Shown here in pieces: positions 1 through 5,611 of a stretch of DNA of 7,231 bases; within the stretch, counting starts at the first letter, position 1; the number at the start of each line of letters is the position of its first letter. This stretch comes from CAG-307 sp964524125 (GTDB lineage: Bacteria > Bacillota_I > Bacilli_A > Acholeplasmatales > Anaeroplasmataceae): NCBI GenBank assembly GCA_964524125.1, contig CAZGBY010000059.1, positions 1-7,231 on the forward strand. The letters run 5' to 3'. The translations under genes were made by a program, and so were the position numbers. Below the pieces are notes generated by a model. The model searched no databases. It was not told the origin of the DNA and was given only the letters and a program-made list of their open reading frames with translations.

Positions 1-1601
1 ATATTTTGTCTTATAAAATTAAAGAAGTTATAAAAGAAGATTTTTATAAACTAGAAAATAAATTAGATAGTTTTTATATAAATAATATTAATATCGGTTA
101 TAAAAAAACAATTGATAATCATATCTATTTAAATGAAACATCTAAATCAATATTAAATATAAATATATTAGATTTATCTTTAGATGATTATTTTGATTTG
201 ATTAATTCTAAAGATAAGGTTAATTATAAAGCTTGTATTAATAATTTAAAAGAAGGAAAATCAAAGTTTGAACGTATTATATATAAATTATATGATGGTA
301 GAACTTTAGAAGAATATTTGTATTTATATGAATTAAAAGAATCATTAATAGTAGTATCATCTATTTGTGATATTTCAAATAAAATATTAAATGAAAATAA
401 ACTTATTAAAGAATCTTACAAGGATTCACTTACTACTATTAAATCATATAAAAACTTTATTAAAGATTTAGAAGAATATAATAAAATAAAGAAGTATTCT
501 GTAATGTTAATTGATGCTAAAGATTTTAAATATTATTCTGATATTTATGGTATTAAATTTCATAATGATTTAATAAAAGCTATAGGTATAAAATTAAATA
601 ACTTATCAGTTAAATATGAAAGTGTTTCATATCATTATGATAGTGATAAATTCTTAATAGTTATACCTAAAAATGATGAAAGAACTACTATAAAAGTATT
701 TAACAAATTATTAGATGAACTGTCAGAAGAATTATATAATTTAAATAATAGAGTTAAACTTTATTTTAATGGCGTAATACTTAGAGTCCTTCAAAGTTCT
801 TCTAATTTTAATAATGAAAAAATCCTCGATAAATTAAGCTTTACTTTATCAGGACTAAAAGAAAATAATTTAAAATCTAATACACTAGTATATTATAATA
901 GTGATTTATATGATAAAGCTTATTATGATTTTGAACTTGAACTTCATATTTCTGAAGCGATTGATTCAGGACTTATTAAACTTACTTATGATACTGTAGT
1001 ATCATTTAATACTAATGACATATTTGCATATAAAGCAAGAGTTAATTTAATTAATTTTAATACAACTTATGATCATTTTGAGGTTATTATTAAAAAAAGA
1101 AAATTAGAAGAATTAATTGATAAATATATAATATGTCATTCTTTAATGGAAATGAATAAATTTAAAGAGAAAATTAAAGGTGTTTATCATCTAATTATTC
1201 CTATACATAAAGAAAGTATTAATCAAGAATTCATTAATTATATTTATGAGCAGTTAAGATTTTTTAAGATAAATCCTAAAAATATATATTTTCAAATAGA
1301 TGATTATAATTTCTTGGATTTAAATTTAGAATATATTAATTTAATTACAAATAGTATTGATTATTCTATTAAATATAAATCTAAGTTTTATATAACAACA
1401 TTTTCTAAATATAGTATGGAAGATTTAGTTAAAATTCAGGATTTATTACAAGTTTATAATATTAATATAATTGTATCTGATGTAAATAATAAAGAAGATA
1501 TTGATTCTTTAACTAAATTAGGATTTAATTATATTATGACAAGCATGGTTAAATCAGGTTATGATATTGATCAAATTATATCAAGTATTTGTAAAGAATG
1601 A
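1..1601 (+). CDS. PAS-GGDEF-EAL-like signalling protein, catalytically degenerate, 5' end probably outside window
   Basis: The frame is open to the left edge. The first possible start is a TTG at base 6 with no room for a ribosome binding site, so the gene is probably 5'-truncated. Residues below count from that TTG (531 aa). Residues 25-125 look like a PAS sensor domain. Residues 136-300 follow a GGDEF fold, but the signature is DSDKF (212-216) in the context SYHYDSDKFLIVIP. Residues 308-531 follow an EAL fold. There the EAL position reads KAR (343-345), the metal-binding Asp pair of the DDFGTG loop reads TTFSKYS (464-470), and the AEGVE motif reads SDVNN (491-495). Known c-di-GMP cyclases and phosphodiesterases need these residues, so it probably neither makes nor degrades c-di-GMP and may bind a ligand or partner. 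No transmembrane segment is seen. It ends in TGA. The domain order is convincing by pattern; the inactivity is inferred from the motifs. Confidence 0.72.
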   Translation, partial: ILSYKIKEVIKEDFYKLENKLDSFYINNINIGYKKTIDNHIYLNETSKSILNINILDLSLDDYFDLINSKDKVNYKACINNLKEGKSKFERIIYKLYDGRTLEEYLYLYELKESLIVVSSICDISNKILNENKLIKESYKDSLTTIKSYKNFIKDLEEYNKIKKYSVMLIDAKDFKYYSDIYGIKFHNDLIKAIGIKLNNLSVKYESVSYHYDSDKFLIVIPKNDERTTIKVFNKLLDELSEELYNLNNRVKLYFNGVILRVLQSSSNFNNEKILDKLSFTLSGLKENNLKSNTLVYYNSDLYDKAYYDFELELHISEAIDSGLIKLTYDTVVSFNTNDIFAYKARVNLINFNTTYDHFEVIIKKRKLEELIDKYIICHSLMEMNKFKEKIKGVYHLIIPIHKESINQEFINYIYEQLRFFKINPKNIYFQIDDYNFLDLNLEYINLITNSIDYSIKYKSKFYITTFSKYSMEDLVKIQDLLQVYNINIIVSDVNNKEDIDSLTKLGFNYIMTSMVKSGYDIDQIISSICKE

Positions 1602-1612
1602 TTTTATAAATA

Positions 1613-1641
1613 TTGTTAGAAGTAACAAATGGATGTATAAT
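1613..1641 (+). promoter_or_regulatory. Sigma-A-type promoter, TTGTTA-N17-TATAAT
   Basis: A -35 box TTGTTA (1613-1618), a 17-bp spacer and a perfect -10 box TATAAT (1636-1641) predict transcription from about base 1648. It lies just after the stop of the upstream gene. The next gene starts about 250 bp downstream, so transcripts would have a long leader. The whole element closely resembles the ybeY promoter at 2847-2875. Confidence 0.6.
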
Positions 1642-1668
1642 ATATTTGTAAAAGAATATTTCACAATT

Positions 1669-1716
1669 AATATCATTTTTTAAATTATAAGCAAAAAATA
1701 TCATTCTTTTAACTAT
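1669..1716 (+). repeat. Pair of imperfect 20-bp direct repeats in the leader region
   Basis: Bases 1669-1688 and 1697-1716 match at 17 of 20 positions; both begin AATATCATT. The same stretch can also pair as an AU-only stem: ATTTTTT (1674-1680) with AAAAAAT (1693-1699), enclosed by AAAAGAAT upstream and ATTCTTTT (1703-1710). In DNA this AT-rich, part of this may be chance. Confidence 0.4.
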
Positions 1717-1737
1717 ATGAAAAAATTTTAATTAAAC

Positions 1738-1839
1738 ACTTTATAAATCAGAAAAGATATTTTTTAGATATGTAATGCATTAATGTGTAACAATAGTTTG
1801 AATGATATACTTTATAAAAGTTAGAAAAGATTTATTTTA
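1738..1839 (+). repeat. Pair of imperfect ~30-bp direct repeats upstream of the membrane-protein gene
   Basis: Bases 1738-1766 and 1809-1839 share ACTTTATAAA, then (after a 2-base insertion in the second copy) AGAAAAGAT and a T-rich tail. About 26 of 29 aligned bases match. The copies start 71 bp apart. The second copy overlaps a candidate extended -10 promoter. The rest of the 295-bp gap 1602-1896 contains only very short reading frames and no recognisable RNA gene. Confidence 0.4.
1803..1811 (+). promoter_or_regulatory. Candidate extended -10 promoter for the membrane-protein gene
   Basis: TGATATACT is a TGn-extended -10 element (hexamer TATACT at 1806-1811). No good -35 box lies 16-18 bp upstream. 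Initiation near 1818 would give a leader of about 50-60 nt up to the SD at 1865-1874, more plausible than the 220-nt leader from the promoter at 1613. The call is weak because such motifs are frequent in AT-rich DNA. Confidence 0.35.
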
Positions 1840-1864
1840 TTCATAAACATAAAAGAAAAATTTT

Positions 1865-1889
1865 AAAGAAGGAGTTCATGTGGTCTTAA
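1865..1889 (+). promoter_or_regulatory. Strong ribosome binding site followed by a 3-codon reading frame (M-W-S-stop)
   Basis: AAAGAAGGAG (1865-1874) is one of the best SD sequences in the window. The ATG 3 bases later (1878) reads ATG TGG TCT TAA and stops. A GTG at 1880 also stops after six codons. Neither frame matches the following gene, whose ATG is at 1915, about 40 bases past the SD. This is either a mini-ORF or leader giving reinitiation downstream, or the relic of an original start displaced by a small insertion. Confidence 0.5.
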
Positions 1890-1914
1890 GTAGAATTTGA
1901 CTACAATTATTAGT

Positions 1915-2703
1915 ATGAAAAAGAAATCGAATGTAATTTTCTCAATTCTATGTATTTTTGGTATTGTTTTAATGATTGGTTTTGTAATTTTTATAATTAT
2001 AGTTTTAAATTATGAAGAAAAAGAAACATATCAAGTTAAATATTATTTAAATACAAAACCAGAAGATGTAAATAAAGTAGAGCCATACTGTATAAAAGAG
2101 TATGATAAAGAATTTTCTTTTGAAAACATCGAATATGATTCAAGTAATGCTAAATATACAACAGATTGGATTTTATTTGAGTATGAACCTAGTGGAAATA
2201 CTTTAAAAGATTTATCAAATGACTGTGTATATAATACTAGTCTTTGTGTTTTTGCATATTATGGCAATACATATGAAATGGCTATGTATTTAGGTATTAT
2301 TAACTTTAGATTATATAATAGGTATGAAGCTTCTACATTTGAAACTAAAACTGTTGATGATTATGAGTTTGAAGTTGATTATATTTGGTTATATCAAGGA
2401 GCAGATAACACTTTTAGGTTTCAATTTACATATAAACTTAAAGACTCAACAGAGCATTATACGAGTGTTAGTGTTACGTTTGATTTATTAGAACCACATT
2501 TATGTGAAATTTCTATATATGGAAATGAACGTTATTTGCTTTATGCGCTTTTTACATCTGGATTATTGTTTGTTGAAAATGATAGAGAAAATGTAGTGGA
2601 ATTAGAATTAATTAGATGTGTTGTTAATGATTTTATTGGTGATTTAGATAATTATTTTATTAATGAATGTTGGTTTAAAGAGTATATAAAGAAGATGTTG
2701 TAA
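1915..2703 (+). CDS. Unrecognised single-pass membrane protein with extracytoplasmic domain
   Basis: I do not recognise this family. From the ATG at 1915 the product is 262 aa. It begins with lysines (MKKKSN), then a hydrophobic run of about 25 residues (IFSILCIFGIVLMIGF and onward) that should be an uncleaved N-terminal anchor or signal anchor. About 225 mostly polar, Tyr/Asp/Glu-rich residues follow, probably outside the cell. The Cys in the membrane segment is not in a good lipobox. Further Cys residues lie at 59, 104, 111, 197, 235 and 252 from this start; the two near NDCVYNTSLC could pair. An in-frame TTG at 1897 would add six residues, but neither start has a convincing SD, and the strong SD upstream serves a dead-end frame. 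A TAG at 1891 bars a longer protein in this frame. It sits between two near-identical promoters, upstream of a conserved housekeeping operon, and no partner gene is evident. The coding frame is convincing by length and composition; the function is unknown. Confidence 0.65.
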   Translation: MKKKSNVIFSILCIFGIVLMIGFVIFIIIVLNYEEKETYQVKYYLNTKPEDVNKVEPYCIKEYDKEFSFENIEYDSSNAKYTTDWILFEYEPSGNTLKDLSNDCVYNTSLCVFAYYGNTYEMAMYLGIINFRLYNRYEASTFETKTVDDYEFEVDYIWLYQGADNTFRFQFTYKLKDSTEHYTSVSVTFDLLEPHLCEISIYGNERYLLYALFTSGLLFVENDRENVVELELIRCVVNDFIGDLDNYFINECWFKEYIKKML

Positions 2704-2846
2704 ATTTTTAGTTTTTCTTATAAAGATTTATATTTATGTAAAACAATTATTAATATTTATTCATTTTATAGTTTATGGATTGAAGATACATAATCGAGTT
2801 CAATTAATGTAGGTGAATATCAAATAAAATATATTTTTTCTTATTA
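2704..2846 (+). other. Non-coding AT-rich spacer
   Basis: Between the membrane-protein stop and the ybeY promoter I find no convincing reading frame, no GC-rich hairpin terminator and no RNA gene. No terminator is visible for the membrane-protein gene, so read-through into ybeY is possible. Confidence 0.5.
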
Positions 2847-2875
2847 TTGTTAGAAATATTAAATTGGTGTATAAT
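2847..2875 (+). promoter_or_regulatory. Promoter of the ybeY-cdd-era operon, TTGTTA-N17-TATAAT
   Basis: The -35 box TTGTTA (2847-2852), 17-bp spacer and -10 box TATAAT (2870-2875) predict initiation near 2882. That leaves a short leader of about 19 nt that goes straight into the SD GAAGGA (2890-2895). This also argues against using the in-frame TTG at 2847 as a ybeY start, because it is the -35 box itself. Confidence 0.7.
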
Positions 2876-2900
2876 ATTTATAAAAGAAAGAAGGAATAAT

Positions 2901-3335
2901 ATGGAAATAAATTATGTTAGTGAAATTAAAGAAGATACAACTTCATATGAAAATTTAATTAATAATATATTTTCACATATTGCTGATGATAAAATATTTA
3001 ATATTATATTTACTGATGAAGATAGAATTCGTCAAATTAATAAAGATTATCGTAATATTGATAAAGTTACTGATGTTATAAGCTTTGCATTAAATGATAA
3101 TGATGAATGTAATTTTAATGCAGAAGATGAACTTGGAGATATATTTATTTGTATTCCAAGAGCTAAAGAACAAGCCAATGATTATGGACATTCTATAGAA
3201 AGAGAAGTTGGTTTTTTAGCAGTTCATGGATATCTTCATTTATGTGGATATGACCATATGACAGAAAGTGATGAAAAAATAATGTTTTCACGTCAAGAAG
3301 AAATACTTGCTCAAGCAGGATTAGAAAGGAAGTAA
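2901..3335 (+). CDS. ybeY: Endoribonuclease / rRNA maturation factor YbeY
   Basis: A 144-aa metal-dependent protein that acts in 16S rRNA 3'-end maturation and 70S ribosome quality control in the cytoplasm. The family signature HGYLHLCGYDH lies at residues 109-119; His109, His113 and His119 are the zinc ligands. The conserved segments TDVISFAL (57-64) and GDIFICIPRA (79-88) are also present, and the length is normal for YbeY. The start is the ATG at 2901, with SD GAAGGA five bases upstream; the frame is open further up, but that stretch is the promoter. It is first in an operon: cdd starts 5 bases after its stop, with cdd's SD (AAAGGAAG) inside the last ybeY codons. The usual upstream neighbour phoH is not present here. 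The identification is secure from the motif and the synteny. Confidence 0.96.
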   Translation: MEINYVSEIKEDTTSYENLINNIFSHIADDKIFNIIFTDEDRIRQINKDYRNIDKVTDVISFALNDNDECNFNAEDELGDIFICIPRAKEQANDYGHSIEREVGFLAVHGYLHLCGYDHMTESDEKIMFSRQEEILAQAGLERK

Positions 3336-3340
3336 AAATT

Positions 3341-3733
3341 ATGGAAGAAATTATTGTAAAAGCGATTGAAGGAATGAATAAAGCAAGAACACCTTATTCT
3401 CATTTTAATGTAGGAGCTGCACTTTTAATGAAAGATGGAAATTATATTACAGGAGGTAATATAGAAAATGCCGCTTATGGAGATTGTATATGTGCTGAAA
3501 GAAGTACAATGTTTACTGCACATAACTTGGGTTATGACCTTAAAAATGATGTTGTAAAAATGTGTGTTATAGGTGCAACAGAAGGACCTATTTCTCCATG
3601 TGGTTCTTGTAGACAAGTTATGAATGAACTTTTAAGTAAGGATTTAGTAGTTGTCCTTGCAAATACTGAAGGTAAGACTAAGGAGCTTACTGTAGGAGAT
3701 TTACTTCCTTACAGTTTTGATAACCTTGACTAA
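3341..3733 (+). CDS. cdd: Cytidine deaminase
   Basis: Converts cytidine and deoxycytidine to uridine and deoxyuridine in pyrimidine salvage. The 130-aa length is that of the homotetrameric, three-cysteine class. Zinc and catalytic residues are visible: CAE at 51-53 (Cys51 ligand, Glu53 proton shuttle) and PCGSC at 86-90 (Cys87 and Cys90 ligands). The nucleoside-binding stretch FNVGAAL (22-28) and NIENAAYG (40-47) are intact. The start is the ATG at 3341, with SD AAAGGAAG (3325-3332) eight bases upstream, inside the end of ybeY. Its 3' end overlaps the TTG start of era by 17 bases, so era translation is probably coupled to it. In most Bacilli dgkA separates ybeY from cdd; here the two are adjacent. 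The identification is secure. Confidence 0.96.
   Translation: MEEIIVKAIEGMNKARTPYSHFNVGAALLMKDGNYITGGNIENAAYGDCICAERSTMFTAHNLGYDLKNDVVKMCVIGATEGPISPCGSCRQVMNELLSKDLVVVLANTEGKTKELTVGDLLPYSFDNLD
3690..3714 (+). promoter_or_regulatory. RNA hairpin that would sequester the only SD-like sequence before era
   Basis: CTGTAGGA (3690-3697) can pair with TCC-T-TACAG (3706-3714), with one bulged T and an 8-base loop. The stem contains AGGAG (3694-3698), the only SD-like sequence near the era start. Ribosomes finishing cdd would melt it, so it could enforce translational coupling. It lies inside the cdd coding sequence and was found by eye; no energy calculation was made. Confidence 0.35.
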
Positions 3734-4628
3734 TTTTAAATCGGGTTTTGTAACGATAATTGGACGTCCTAATGTAGGTAAATCTACACTTTTAAATCGT
3801 GTTATTGGTCAAAAAATAGCGATTATGTCGGATAAACCTCAAACTACTAGAAATACAATACTTGGGGTTTTGACAAGAAGTGATGCTCAAATTATATTTA
3901 CAGATACACCAGGAATTCATAAACCTAAAAGTGAACTTGGTACAAGACTTAATGAATCATCTTATAATTCATTAAAAGGACAAGATGCGATTTTATTTAT
4001 GGCGTGTGCTAATGAAACATTAGGTCCTGGAGATAGAATGATTATTGAACGTTTAAAAGAACTAAAAAAACCAGTTTATTTATTACTGAATAAAGTTGAT
4101 TTACTTAAGACTAAATCTGATATTGATAGATCGATATTATCTTATATGAATGAATTCCCATTTGAAGAAGTTTTCCCTATTTCAGCAAAATGTGGTGTTA
4201 ATATTGATGAGCTTGTAAATTCTTTAGTTAATTTATTACCTGAAGGACCTAAATATTATCCTGATGATGTAATAACAGATCATCCAGAAAGATTTATTGT
4301 ATCTGAGATTATAAGAGAAAAGATTTTGTATTTTACTAAAGAAGAAGTTCCACATTCTATTGCATGCATCATCGATTCGATGAAAGAAATAGAAGATGGT
4401 CGTGTTGAAATATACGCAACTATTTTTGTAGAACGTGATAGTCAAAAACAAATTGTAATTGGTTCTGGTGGATCTTTACTTAAAAAAGTTAGAGAACTTG
4501 CACGCCGTGATATTAATAAATTATTAGGGTCTAAAGCTGATTTAACTTTATGGGTTAAAGTTAAAAAGAATTGGACAAATAGACCTGATTATTTAAAAGC
4601 TTTAGGATATGAACGTGATAATTATTAA
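3717..4628 (+). CDS. era: Era, KH-domain GTPase of 30S ribosome assembly
   Basis: A 303-aa GTPase that binds the 3' end of 16S rRNA and times small-subunit maturation, functionally linked to YbeY in the same operon. GTPase motifs appear in order: G1 GRPNVGKST (16-24), switch region with PQTTRN (41-46), G3 DTPG (63-66), G4 NKVD (125-128) and G5 SAK (156-158). The C-terminal KH domain covers about 200-285, with its GxxG loop as GSGG (249-252) and the family ending TLWVKVKKNW. No ATG or GTG lies in frame upstream of G1 after the TAG at 3693. The start must therefore be TTG 3717 or TTG 3726, both overlapping the end of cdd and neither with a well-spaced SD. I keep 3717; the exact start is uncertain by three codons. 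A hairpin terminator follows the stop. The identification is secure. Confidence 0.95.
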   Translation: MITLTNFKSGFVTIIGRPNVGKSTLLNRVIGQKIAIMSDKPQTTRNTILGVLTRSDAQIIFTDTPGIHKPKSELGTRLNESSYNSLKGQDAILFMACANETLGPGDRMIIERLKELKKPVYLLLNKVDLLKTKSDIDRSILSYMNEFPFEEVFPISAKCGVNIDELVNSLVNLLPEGPKYYPDDVITDHPERFIVSEIIREKILYFTKEEVPHSIACIIDSMKEIEDGRVEIYATIFVERDSQKQIVIGSGGSLLKKVRELARRDINKLLGSKADLTLWVKVKKNWTNRPDYLKALGYERDNY

Positions 4629-4644
4629 TTAAAAATGTCTGGTT

Positions 4645-4679
4645 GATGTCGGTTATAACATGCCGGCATTTATGTTTTT
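4645..4679 (+). terminator. Rho-independent terminator after era
   Basis: ATGTCGG (4646-4652) pairs with CCGGCAT (4663-4669) through a 10-base loop, with one G-T wobble, followed by the T-rich TTATGTTTTT. It is the most GC-rich spot of the intergenic region. The right arm is also part of a perfect 10-bp DNA palindrome, ATGCCGGCAT (4660-4669), next to another, GTTATAAC (4652-4659), so a protein-binding role cannot be excluded. Confidence 0.65.
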
Positions 4680-4782
4680 AAAAAAATATAAGCTAATATA
4701 ATATATATTATATTTTAAATTGAAACTATTATAAATATCTATTTAAGAATAATTAATTTTAAGTTTTAATTTTTAAGCATTA

Positions 4783-4791
4783 TGGCATACT
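4783..4791 (+). promoter_or_regulatory. Candidate extended -10 promoter for yqzL-recO
   Basis: TGGCATACT is a TGn-extended -10 element whose hexamer CATACT (4786-4791) matches TATAAT at four of six positions. No clear -35 box lies 17 bp upstream. Initiation near 4798 would start the message directly at the yqzL SD (GAGGTG, 4798-4803), too close for comfort, so a promoter farther upstream in 4690-4770 is also possible. Confidence 0.3.
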
Positions 4792-4808
4792 ATTAATGAG
4801 GTGCAATT

Positions 4809-4946
4809 ATGCAAAATGAATACTTAAAGAAGTTTATGAAAACTGGTAAGATAGAAGACTATTTAAAATATAAAGAACAAAAATCTAAGGAGGATACTTT
4901 AAATGAAAAGAGTAAACTTAAAAGGGATAGTTTTAAGAAACATTGA
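4809..4946 (+). CDS. yqzL: YqzL-family small protein
   Basis: A 45-aa protein of unknown function. It starts at the ATG at 4809, with SD GAGGTG (4798-4803) five bases upstream, and ends in TGA. The core FMKTGKIEDYLKYKE (9-23) resembles the Bacillus YqzL pattern as I recall it: an aromatic, then TG, an acidic residue, YL, and a [FY]KE. YqzL is known to be a 47-aa protein encoded between era and recO, exactly the position here. After residue 24 the sequence becomes charged and Lys-rich (SKEDTLNEKSKLKRD). That tail overlaps the first 44 bases of recO in another frame, so it may be shaped by the RecO coding constraint and not by its own function. No membrane segment is seen. It is probably translationally coupled to recO. 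The family assignment rests on the short motif plus synteny. Confidence 0.75.
   Translation: MQNEYLKKFMKTGKIEDYLKYKEQKSKEDTLNEKSKLKRDSFKKH
4887..4894 (+). promoter_or_regulatory. recO ribosome binding site inside yqzL
   Basis: AAGGAGGA is a near-perfect SD eight bases before the ATG at 4903. It fixes that start even though it lies inside the yqzL reading frame, where it encodes Lys-Glu-Asp. Confidence 0.8.
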
Positions 4947-5601
4947 TTTTAAAGAAACTTCTAAAATATGTTATGTCCTAACAAATGTAGGTATCTTATC
5001 TATTAAAGCTTTAGGAATTAAAACATATAAAAATAAAAATTTTAATTTTAATGAAATATTAAATAATTGTAAGATGGAAATTACAGATAGTAATTTTCCA
5101 TCTTTAATTAATTATGAACTTATAAATCCATATTTTAATATTAAAAAGGATTTAAATAAATTATCTTATGTTTTTATGTTACTAGATGTAACACTTAAAT
5201 TAACTGGTGAAACAAATTATGAAAAAATATATAATTTTTTATCTTTAATTTTAGAAAAAATTGAAAAAGGTTATGATTATAAAATACTTTGTGCTATATA
5301 TTTAATAAAAATGTTAATGCCACTAGGTATTAAACCTGTATTTGATGAATGTTTATATTGTAATACAAAAGATGTTAAATTTTTAAATATTAATGAAGGA
5401 TATTCTTTATGTTATATTCATAAAATGGAAAATTCATATGAAATAGAAGATATCATTAAATTATATAATTTTGATTTATCTAATATTAATGATGAAACAT
5501 TAAGTAATTTAAATATAAATATTGAAAATATATATGAATTTATTTTTAACTATTATGCATATCATTTAGAAATAAATTTAAGAAAATATAAAATAAAGTA
5601 G
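4903..5601 (+). CDS. recO: DNA repair protein RecO
   Basis: A 232-aa recombination mediator that helps load RecA onto SSB-coated single-stranded DNA and anneals strands with RecR. The N-terminal OB-fold is about residues 1-80, with the typical opening KGIVLRNIDFKETSKICYVL (7-26), where RecO proteins usually read ...VL...Y.E.s.i...lT. The rest is a helical domain interrupted by a zinc-finger-like segment: C150-x2-C153 and C170-x2-H173. The usual family pattern is four Cys, so His in the last place is notable. The length is slightly below the usual 240-260 aa. The start is fixed by the strong SD at 4887-4894. It overlaps the end of yqzL by 44 bases in another frame, and an ABC transporter follows after 10 bases, so all three are probably one message. 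The sequence is divergent and AT-driven, but synteny and domain layout agree. Confidence 0.88.
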   Translation: MKRVNLKGIVLRNIDFKETSKICYVLTNVGILSIKALGIKTYKNKNFNFNEILNNCKMEITDSNFPSLINYELINPYFNIKKDLNKLSYVFMLLDVTLKLTGETNYEKIYNFLSLILEKIEKGYDYKILCAIYLIKMLMPLGIKPVFDECLYCNTKDVKFLNINEGYSLCYIHKMENSYEIEDIIKLYNFDLSNINDETLSNLNINIENIYEFIFNYYAYHLEINLRKYKIK

Positions 5602-5611
5602 TTGGGAAATT

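Noticed and set aside
1576..1704. 42-aa reverse-strand frame across the end of the GGDEF/EAL-like gene and its downstream promoter
   Set aside because: Low-complexity Tyr/Ile/Phe/Asn sequence, weak SD and overlap with a good promoter; expected by chance in AT-rich DNA.
1650..1710. Possible terminator or attenuator hairpin (AAAAGAAT with ATTCTTTT)
   Set aside because: The stem is almost all A-U with a loop of about 45 bases and no clean U tract; too weak to call, so reported only as part of the repeat region.
2847..2900. 18-codon N-terminal extension of ybeY from a TTG
   Set aside because: The TTG is the -35 box and the TATAAT lies inside the extension, while ATG 2901 has a proper SD and gives the normal YbeY length.
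1602..2900. Insertion sequence or mobile element around the orphan gene
   Set aside because: No transposase or integrase, no terminal inverted repeats, and the flanking similarity is a promoter, so duplication is a better description than a known element.
3425..3616. 63-aa reverse-strand open frame inside cdd
   Set aside because: It lies entirely within the secure cdd gene, has no SD or family motif, and its Cys/Thr/Ser-rich composition is that expected from the antisense of cdd.
4236..4451. 71-aa reverse-strand open frame inside era
   Set aside because: It is antisense to the linker and KH part of era, with a Phe/Tyr/Arg-rich chance composition, and nothing upstream suggests expression.
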